A stretch of DNA of 5,348 nt from Flavobacteriaceae bacterium (GTDB lineage Bacteria > Bacteroidota > Bacteroidia > Flavobacteriales > Flavobacteriaceae): contig DAOVTF010000153.1 in assembly GCA_030633225.1 (NCBI GenBank), forward strand, positions 1 through 5,348. Direction: 5' to 3'. The position numbers and the translations under genes were made by a program. Below the pieces are notes generated by a model. It had not been told where the DNA came from. It did no database searches and worked only from the letters and a program-made list of their open reading frames with translations. This document shows positions 1 to 4,295 of the stretch, piece by piece; within the stretch, counting starts at the first letter, position 1, and every line of letters starts with the position of its first letter.

Positions 1-22
1 AAAAGTTAAAAGTAAAAAGAAA

Positions 23-739
23 ATGAAATTAGATATACTAGCCATTGGTTCTCACCCTGATGATGTTGAATTAGGTTGTGGAGCCACCATTGCTAAGGAA
101 ATTTCTTTAGGGAAAAAAGTTGGAATTTTAGATTTGACCAGAGGTGAGTTAGGAACTCGTGGCTCTGCTGAAATAAGAGATAAAGAAGCTTCTGTATCTG
201 CTAAGATATTGGGTGTGTCTATTCGAGAAAATTTGGCTTTTGCCGATGGTTTTTTTATCAATGATAAAGCTCATCAAATGGAGGTCATTAAAATAATTAG
301 AAAGTACCAGCCCAAAATTGTTTTATGCAATGCTATAAATGATAGGCATATTGATCATCCTAAGGGTAGCGATTTAGTTAGTAATGCATGTTTTTTATCA
401 GGTTTAAGAAAAGTTGAAACCAAAGTAGATGGTAATATACAAGATCCCTGGAGGCCAAAGCATGTATACCATTATATACAATGGAAAAATTTAGAGCCTG
501 ATTTTGTTATCGACGTATCTGGTTTTATAGAAAAAAAGTTAGAAGCCGTAAAAGCGTATGGCTCGCAATTTTATGACCCAAAAAGTAAAGAACCATCATC
601 ACCTATTTCTAGTAAAAACTTTTTAGATAGCATTTCTTATCGCGCAAGAGATTTGGGTAGATTGATTGGTGTAAATCATGCCGAAGGGTTCAATGTAGAG
701 CGCTATGTAGCGATTGATAAATTAGATGATCTAATTTGA
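23..739 (+). CDS. bshB1: Bacillithiol biosynthesis deacetylase BshB1
   Basis: This 238-residue protein is a zinc-dependent LmbE/PIG-L family deacetylase. Known members remove the acetyl group from N-acetylglucosaminyl malate to give glucosaminyl malate, the second step of bacillithiol synthesis in the cytoplasm. Visible in the sequence are the N-terminal metal motif SHPDD (residues 10-14; H11 and D14 as likely ligands, D13 as likely catalytic base), the family block LTRGELGTRG (38-47) and the second metal block DRHIDHP (107-113, with H112 as likely third ligand). There is no signal peptide, and the length is normal for BshB1. The ATG at 23 is preceded by an A-rich stretch with no clear Shine-Dalgarno, which is usual in this phylum. 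The last codons plus the TGA stop form a 24-bp segment that recurs downstream at 1097-1120. No other bacillithiol gene is visible; an upstream partner could lie outside the window. Confidence 0.94.
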   Translation: MKLDILAIGSHPDDVELGCGATIAKEISLGKKVGILDLTRGELGTRGSAEIRDKEASVSAKILGVSIRENLAFADGFFINDKAHQMEVIKIIRKYQPKIVLCNAINDRHIDHPKGSDLVSNACFLSGLRKVETKVDGNIQDPWRPKHVYHYIQWKNLEPDFVIDVSGFIEKKLEAVKAYGSQFYDPKSKEPSSPISSKNFLDSISYRARDLGRLIGVNHAEGFNVERYVAIDKLDDLI

Positions 740-740
740 T
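717..740. repeat. 24-bp direct repeat, copy A (bshB1 3' end)
   Basis: Exactly identical to 1097-1120, with flanking bases differing on both sides. This copy encodes the last residues of BshB1 (K-L-D-D-L-I) and the stop codon. It contains an inverted repeat, AAATTAGA-TGA-TCTAATTT, with 8-bp arms around 3 bases. Because it is the functional gene end, this copy or its twin marks the edge of an insertion. The two-arm shape resembles a tyrosine recombinase core site or simply a target-site duplication; the sequence cannot tell which. Confidence 0.93.
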
Positions 741-822
741 ATTTAAAGTGTTACGATATCATCATATTTAATAGATTGTCAATTATATTAGGCACATACA
801 AAGTATTTGATTAATAAATTAC

Positions 823-853
823 TTTCTTTTTCCCAAATTGATGGAAAAAGAAA
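823..853. repeat. 11-bp perfect inverted repeat inside the insert
   Basis: The arms TTTCTTTTTCC (823-833) and GGAAAAAGAAA (843-853) are perfectly complementary around a 9-nt loop. No run of T follows on either strand, so it is not an obvious terminator. The arms are pure pyrimidine and pure purine, which lowers complexity, but a perfect 11-bp pairing this close together is still notable. Confidence 0.6.
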
Positions 854-882
854 CAAAGAGATCTAGGCTACAAAATAAAATT

Positions 883-966
883 CATATATATCTTTATATA
901 TGCTAAGTGTGGCTGGGTGATTTTCCTGCGATTCTCGGAAACTTCCCAGTCTTACTAGGCATATAT
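883..966. other. Long imperfect hairpin with an alternative upstream pairing
   Basis: Positions 896-903 (ATATATGC) pair with 959-966 (GCATATAT). The helix continues inward with bulges through TA/TA, GTG/TAC, GGCTGGG (911-917) against CCCAGTC (945-951), and TTTCC (922-926) against GGAAA (937-941), leaving a 10-nt loop. This is the most GC-rich part of the insert. The outer left arm can instead pair with CATATATA at 883-890 (loop TCTT), giving two mutually exclusive folds. The bulges fall mostly as single unpaired bases, as in structured RNA or folded single-strand recombination sites. I do not recognise a known RNA family, riboswitch or attC core sites. Confidence 0.5.
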
Positions 967-1007
967 TTTGATTTCCATAAATTTTCTTTTGATGCCAATT
1001 TAAAATG

Positions 1008-1078
1008 GAGTAAATAATGAACTTATTTGAAAATGAGATTCAATTCAAAAATTGAACCCTTTGAATTTAAGTTTACTC
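1008..1078. repeat. Nested inverted repeats near the right end of the insert
   Basis: The outer arms GAGTAAA (1008-1014) and TTTACTC (1072-1078) enclose an inner hairpin, TTCAATT (1039-1045) / AATTGAA (1050-1056), with a 4-nt loop. Partial complementarity between the ACTTATTTGAA region and TTGAATTTAAGT lies in between. The sequence is AT-rich, so some pairing is expected by chance. Confidence 0.4.
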
Positions 1079-1096
1079 ACTTTACGGGACAGTGTC

Positions 1097-1120
1097 ATAA
1101 ATTAGATGATCTAATTTGAT
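1097..1120. repeat. 24-bp direct repeat, copy B
   Basis: Exact copy of 717-740. It ends five bases before the stop codon of the minus-strand lipoprotein gene. It has no coding role here, since the bshB1 reading frame has already ended at 739. It marks the right boundary of the 356-bp insert. Confidence 0.93.
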
Positions 1121-1125
1121 GAAAA

Positions 1126-1821
1126 CTATTCTTTTTTCTCTAATCTCTTAATATTTCTTTTGGCTCTGGCATTTCCCGAATCAAACTCTAAAGATCTTTT
1201 ATAATTTTTTATCGCTTGAATAGTATCACCACTTTTCATAAAAGCATCAGCTAAACTATCGTAAACATTAGAGCTTTCTGGGTATAGTGCTACATTTATT
1301 TTAAATATATCAATTGCATTTTCATATTTCTTTTCACGTAGTTTTTTATAACCAAGCGTATTTAGATTATTTTCATTTATCGTACTATCTAGAGAGTCTT
1401 TTTCTTTAATTATTTTGTATGCGTCTAATGCTTTATCAAATTCATTGTTCATTAAATATTCACTAGGAATTTTTTCATTTTCATCAAGTTTTCGGTAATT
1501 ATACTCTGCAGGTTTATCTTTTTCTTTGGGGATTAAAACCATATATAGTTTTTTATCAGATGGATTAATTTGAAAATAAACTTTTTCATTCATTTCTTTA
1601 ACAAAAAAAGTACTGTCATTAATTTTTAATGGTTTAATATTTTTTGCACCTCTCCATTCCATAAAAAGTTCATTTTCATCAAAATGAACGTTAACTAATT
1701 CATCTGAATTGTATAAATATCTACCAGTAACATTTTTTACAAACTCAGGATCATTGGTTTTTTTTGAGCAACTATTTATAAACACTAAAAGGAATAAAAA
1801 TAAAAGATATTTGTACTTCAT
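1126..1821 (-). CDS. TPR lipoprotein of unknown function
   Basis: The 231-residue product has a type II signal peptide: MKYKYLLF, a hydrophobic stretch, then the lipobox INSC with the lipidated Cys at residue 18. It should be membrane-anchored outside the cytoplasm. Residues about 25-100 form a beta-rich region (FVKNVTGRYLY..., VHFDENELFMEW) like the small domain that follows the catalytic domain in Bacteroidota serine beta-lactamase-like hydrolases. A linker follows, then TPR-like helices at about 152-217, including PESSNVYDSLADAFMKSGD. That ending is also typical of the tails of those hydrolases. No catalytic domain is present, so this looks like a stand-alone version of the C-terminal module, probably for protein binding; this is inference. 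The gene is probably monocistronic, with its own promoter upstream and a tRNA unit diverging from it. Confidence 0.82.
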   Translation of the reverse strand: MKYKYLLFLFLLVFINSCSKKTNDPEFVKNVTGRYLYNSDELVNVHFDENELFMEWRGAKNIKPLKINDSTFFVKEMNEKVYFQINPSDKKLYMVLIPKEKDKPAEYNYRKLDENEKIPSEYLMNNEFDKALDAYKIIKEKDSLDSTINENNLNTLGYKKLREKKYENAIDIFKINVALYPESSNVYDSLADAFMKSGDTIQAIKNYKRSLEFDSGNARAKRNIKRLEKKE

Positions 1822-1859
1822 AATTTTAAGTCTTTAAAAAACAGATTGGTTAGATATAA

Positions 1860-1890
1860 CAAAACTACTATTTATATCATAGATAATCAA
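1860..1890 (-). promoter_or_regulatory. Promoter of the TPR lipoprotein gene
   Basis: On the minus strand, TAGTTTTG (1867 to 1860) matches the Bacteroidota -7 consensus TAnnTTTG exactly. A TTG at 1890-1888 lies 20 bases upstream, fitting the -33 element. The predicted start of transcription, near 1853, would give a leader of about 30 nt before the ATG at 1821. Confidence 0.6.
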
Positions 1891-1947
1891 TCCTTGTTAT
1901 ATGACTTTATAAAAGTAAACAAACCTTTAATATATTTTAAATTTTTA

Positions 1948-1978
1948 TTTGAAGAAGTTTGTAAATACATTATATTTG
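1948..1978 (+). promoter_or_regulatory. Promoter of the tRNA-His unit
   Basis: TTTG (1948-1951), a 19-base spacer and TATATTTG (1971-1978) match the Bacteroidota -33/-7 promoter pattern perfectly. Transcription should start near 1985, so the transcript would include the truncated tRNA copy before the intact tRNA-His. Confidence 0.72.
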
Positions 1979-2016
1979 CAGCCGAAATTACTGTAAGGTA
2001 ATTCCATAATTATTAT

Positions 2017-2058
2017 GGTGGTTGTAGCTCATCCCGATAGTTGTCGGGAGGTTAGAGC
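2017..2058 (+). pseudogene. Truncated tRNA-His 5' copy with interrupted D arm
   Basis: Positions 2015-2031 repeat exactly the 17 bases at 2072-2088, which span two leader bases and the tRNA-His 5' end up to the start of the D loop. The D-arm 3' half GGTTAGAGC returns at 2050-2058. Between them lies an 18-nt palindrome (2032-2049). After GAGC the similarity ends: there is no anticodon arm, T arm or 3' acceptor strand, so it cannot be a working tRNA. The D-stem pairing GCTC/GAGC is preserved, so the fragment could still fold as a D arm capped by an extra hairpin. It lies between the promoter and the real tRNA-His. Confidence 0.8.
2032..2049. repeat. REP-like GC-rich palindrome in the tRNA fragment
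   Basis: TCCCGA and TCGGGA form a 6-bp stem, extended by a T-G wobble, around an AGTT loop. From memory, palindromes of the form CCCGATAG-TATCGGG are common in flavobacterial genomes, so this may be one member of a dispersed family. No second copy is present in this window. An alternative alignment keeps the normal D-loop bases AGTTG as the hairpin loop, with stem bases added on both sides. Confidence 0.6.
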
Positions 2059-2073
2059 GCAAATAATATAAAT

Positions 2074-2148
2074 GGTGGTTGTAGCTCAGTTGGTTAGAGC
2101 ATCGGTTTGTGGTACCGAGGGTCGCCGGTTCGAATCCGGTCTTCCACC
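2074..2148 (+). tRNA. tRNA-His (anticodon GUG)
   Basis: A full cloverleaf can be drawn. The D stem is GCTC/GAGC. The anticodon stem TCGGT/ACCGA carries loop TTGTGGT with anticodon GTG at 2109-2111. The T stem GCCGG/CCGGT encloses TTCGAAT. The extra encoded G at 2074 opposes C at 2148, the G-1:C73 pair that is the identity mark of tRNA-His. The acceptor stem GTGGTTG/CTTCCAC pairs at five of seven positions, with two adjacent U-U mismatches (5-68 and 6-67). A complete CCA end is not encoded (CA follows C73), so it must be added enzymatically. The gene has its own promoter upstream and a strong terminator immediately downstream. Confidence 0.95.
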
Positions 2149-2158
2149 CAAAAATTAG

Positions 2159-2186
2159 AAAACATCCGTCTTATGACGGATGTTTT
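2159..2186. terminator. Intrinsic terminator after tRNA-His, probably bidirectional
   Basis: AACATCCGTC (2161-2170) and GACGGATGTT (2175-2184) pair perfectly around a TTAT loop. Two flanking A-T pairs extend the stem to 12 bp, and a T run to 2188 follows on the plus strand. On the minus strand a T-rich tract also follows the stem, so it may stop transcription from the peroxidase gene as well. Confidence 0.92.
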
Positions 2187-2248
2187 TTGTTTGAAAAATT
2201 TGATTGAGTTTACTCGTAATCAGGTTTATCAAAAATATAAGCCATGTA

Positions 2249-3289
2249 TTAGAGTTTTAAATTAGCAGGGACTTCCCCCGTAAGTGAATTTAAGTATGCA
2301 ATAATGGCTTTTAATTCTTGATCAGAAAGGTCTATATTTAACTGAGTTTTTGCCATTATTTTAACGGCTTCATCTAACTCTTTTACACTGCCATCATGAA
2401 AATAAGGATAAGTTTTTGTAACATTTCTCAAAGAAGGAGATTTAAAAACATATTTATCTCCTTCATTTTTAGTTACTTCAAATTTTCCTTCATCAATATT
2501 TTTACTTTTAGTATGCTCCCAATAATCTCCAAAAACACCAAATTTTTGATAAATATTTCCGCCAATTGCATTCCCACTATGGCATGCAATACACCCTTTG
2601 TCAATAAATAATTGAAGGCCTTCTTTTTCAATATCGTTTAAGGCCATGTCATCACCTGCTAAATAATTGTCAAACTTAGATGGAGTAATCAATTTTCTTT
2701 CAAAAGCCCCAATAGCTTTTTTCATATTATTGTATGTAATAGGATCTTTATCTTCAGAAAATGCTTTTGCAAACATTTGTTGGTACTTTTCTACTTTTGA
2801 TAATCTATCAACAACAGTTTTTTCATCAGGCATTCCCATCTCTACAGGGTTAAGTACTGGTCCGCCGGCTTGAGCTTCAACATCAGGTTCTCTACCATCC
2901 CAAAATTGCGATATATGAAGTGCAGCATTCAATGTTGTAGGTGAATTTCTGGTGCCAAAAGTTCCTTTTTTGTCCCCTGGAGAAGTTGAAAAATTATCAA
3001 CACCATAAGTATCTAAATTATGGCAAGTATTACAACTTTGTGTTTGATTTTTTGATAGAATTTTATCAAAATAAAGTGACTTTCCAAGTGTAACTTTATC
3101 ATCGGTTACTGGATTATCTTTATTTTCAGCTATTTTAGGTAATTCGCCAAAAATACTTTTTGCCTTGGTTTGTAATTCTGTATACTCTGTTTTGGTTTCA
3201 TTTGTAACTTTCTCAGTTTCCTTTTTTTCTTTATTACATGAAGTAATAATAGCCAAAACAATTGTTAAAATTAATACTTTTTTCATCAT
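2249..3289 (-). CDS. Di-haem cytochrome c peroxidase (CcpA/MauG family), lipoprotein
   Basis: This 346-residue protein should reduce hydrogen peroxide using electrons from cytochromes or quinol-linked donors outside the cytoplasm. A lipoprotein signal (MMKKVLILTI..., lipobox IITSC, Cys 18) implies membrane anchoring rather than a free periplasmic form. Two c-type haem sites are visible: CNTCH (86-90), the N-terminal low-potential haem, and CIACH (233-237), the electron-accepting haem. Family landmarks are present: FWDGR (129-133), NPVEMGM (147-153, E150 as likely catalytic glutamate), SPSLRNV...YFHDG (284-300) and the M312 axial ligand in VKIMAKTQL. The loop that normally supplies a distal His to the N-terminal haem reads TSPGDKKGTFGTRN, with no His. 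No cytochrome partner gene is adjacent. Its 3' end faces tRNA-His across a shared terminator. I saw no convincing promoter match upstream. Confidence 0.92.
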   Translation of the reverse strand: MMKKVLILTIVLAIITSCNKEKKETEKVTNETKTEYTELQTKAKSIFGELPKIAENKDNPVTDDKVTLGKSLYFDKILSKNQTQSCNTCHNLDTYGVDNFSTSPGDKKGTFGTRNSPTTLNAALHISQFWDGREPDVEAQAGGPVLNPVEMGMPDEKTVVDRLSKVEKYQQMFAKAFSEDKDPITYNNMKKAIGAFERKLITPSKFDNYLAGDDMALNDIEKEGLQLFIDKGCIACHSGNAIGGNIYQKFGVFGDYWEHTKSKNIDEGKFEVTKNEGDKYVFKSPSLRNVTKTYPYFHDGSVKELDEAVKIMAKTQLNIDLSDQELKAIIAYLNSLTGEVPANLKL

Positions 3290-3503
3290 TTATATTTTTT
3301 ACTATGTATGTATAAAAATATGAATAATTACATTCAATACAATGTTATATTGGTTACACTGAAATGATTGAAAATTTTAATGAAACACACTTTTAAAGTT
3401 AAAATTATCTTCAAATAGAAAAGCATTTTTTTTATTTTTTAATAGGATAATTGGATCAGAAAATCTTGTTTAAGAATTAGGTTTTTATTTAGATTTTATT
3501 TTC

Positions 3504-3511
3504 TACTTTTG
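3504..3511 (+). promoter_or_regulatory. Possible -7 promoter element for the exported TPR gene
   Basis: TACTTTTG matches TAnnTTTG exactly, 24 bases before the ATG at 3536. No good TTG element occurs at the expected distance upstream, so only half of the promoter pattern is supported. Confidence 0.35.
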
Positions 3512-3535
3512 AATTCTAAAGTATAAATATTTATT

Positions 3536-4210
3536 ATGAAAAATGTTATAATTTTAATATTGATTTTTACATCTATTAGTATCTATTCACAAAGTGATAA
3601 AAGTCAATTAATTTCGTTAGAAAAGCAAGTTTTAAAAAAGGCTAAAAACATTGGAGACCCTTCTGTCTCTTCAGCAAGCATGTATAGACTAATTGTTTTA
3701 GAGGGTAAAAATAGTACGTATAAGGATAGCTTGGCATATATTTACTTTTCTGGCAGAAAATATGCACCTTGTTTTATGATTACCACCGAAGTTTTACTAA
3801 GAGACCCTAAGCATATTGAAATGTTGGAAATGAAGGCGATATCTCTGGAGGCACTTGGGGCTTTAGAAAAATCTGAAGAAGTGTACAAACAATTATTTCC
3901 ATTGACAAATAATAATTTTCATGGATATACTTTAGCTAAATTACAGTATTCGTTAAAGAAATACGATGAGGCTTATACTACTATTAAAAAAACCGAAAAG
4001 ATCAATGATACTGGCAAATACAAAGTAACTTATTCTATAAATCAAAACCATACACAACAAATTGAACTTTTAGCCGCAATTGCATATTTAAAAGGATTAA
4101 TTGAAGTGGAGCTCAATCAAAAGGCCGCAGCAAAGATTAGTTTTGAAAAGGCAATTAAAATTCAATCTGATTTTGTTTTTGCAAAAGAGAGTTTAGAGGA
4201 ATTGAAATAA
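3536..4210 (+). CDS. Exported TPR-like protein of unknown function
   Basis: The 224-residue product has a Sec signal peptide (MKNVIILILIFTSISIYSQ, likely cut after S18 or Q19) and no lipobox, so it is probably periplasmic. The rest is mainly helical. TPR-like helix pairs can be seen at about 95-121 (IEMLEMKAISLEALGALEKS...), 130-154 (HGYTLAKLQYSLKKYDEAY...) and 178-212 (LLAAIAYLKGLIEVELNQKA... then ISFEKAIKI). Such repeats usually bind other proteins; no enzymatic motif is visible. It lies between the divergent peroxidase gene and the convergent uvrA, with no obvious operon partner. After the TAA stop, the same frame stays open and reads like protein for about 22 more codons, which may mean the C-terminus was shortened. 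Confidence 0.8.
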   Translation: MKNVIILILIFTSISIYSQSDKSQLISLEKQVLKKAKNIGDPSVSSASMYRLIVLEGKNSTYKDSLAYIYFSGRKYAPCFMITTEVLLRDPKHIEMLEMKAISLEALGALEKSEEVYKQLFPLTNNNFHGYTLAKLQYSLKKYDEAYTTIKKTEKINDTGKYKVTYSINQNHTQQIELLAAIAYLKGLIEVELNQKAAAKISFEKAIKIQSDFVFAKESLEELK

Positions 4211-4272
4211 AGCATAAGTAAAGAGCAAGAAGTAAGATTTAATGATCTGGCATTGGAAGTATTAGAGCTAAA

Positions 4273-4284
4273 AAAAATATTTTT
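4273..4284. terminator. Weak A/T palindrome between convergent genes
   Basis: AAAAATATTTTT is a perfect palindrome in the short gap between the exported TPR gene and uvrA. On the minus strand it runs directly into further T residues, so it could act as a poor terminator for uvrA. The stem has no G-C pairs, and A/T runs are common here, so this is only a possibility. Confidence 0.25.
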
Positions 4285-4295
4285 CAAATTTATAT

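Larger units (their letters stand above)
741..1096. mobile_element. Putative 356-bp non-coding inserted element or IS remnant
   Basis: This gene-free stretch lies exactly between the two 24-bp repeats. Without it and one repeat copy, bshB1 and the lipoprotein gene would converge with only a few bases between their stops, so it looks inserted. It contains three inverted-repeat structures (823-853, 883-966, 1008-1078). Its right end, read inward on the minus strand, is GACACTGTCCCGTAAAGTG; the left end begins ATTTAAAGTG. The ends therefore share TAAAGTG in inverted orientation, a weak terminal similarity. The right end resembles my recollection of IS256-type termini, but this is unverified. The only ORF seen is a trivial 12-codon one from ATG at 1018. 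Likely readings are a MITE, a decayed insertion sequence, or a structured non-coding cassette. Confidence 0.5.

Noticed and set aside
52..261. Minus-strand ORF within bshB1
   Set aside because: It lies wholly antisense to a clear bshB1 coding region, and its product has no recognisable features.
883..966. Integron attC site
   Set aside because: The bulged hairpin shape is suggestive, but the RYYYAAC and GTTRRRY core sites are not present at the base, and no integrase gene or cassette array is visible.
1018..1056. Short ORF MNLFENEIQFKN in the insert
   Set aside because: It is only 12 codons long. It might be a remnant of a transposase start, but it is too short to support as a gene.
2201..2221. 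Small hairpin GATTGAG / CTC-GT-AATC downstream of the peroxidase gene
   Set aside because: It is short and bulged, and the strong neighbouring terminator at 2159-2186 already explains transcription stop.
2396..2873. Two plus-strand ORFs antisense to the peroxidase gene
   Set aside because: They overlap well-conserved peroxidase codons, and their composition is that of a complementary-strand shadow.
3340..3347. Possible minus-strand -7 element TAACATTG for the peroxidase gene
   Set aside because: It has one mismatch to TAnnTTTG, and no TTG lies at the expected distance.
3373..3406. Inverted repeat AATTTTAA / TTAAAATT upstream of the peroxidase gene
   Set aside because: The 8-bp arms are pure A/T in very AT-rich DNA, so chance is a sufficient explanation. 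No known operator was recognised.
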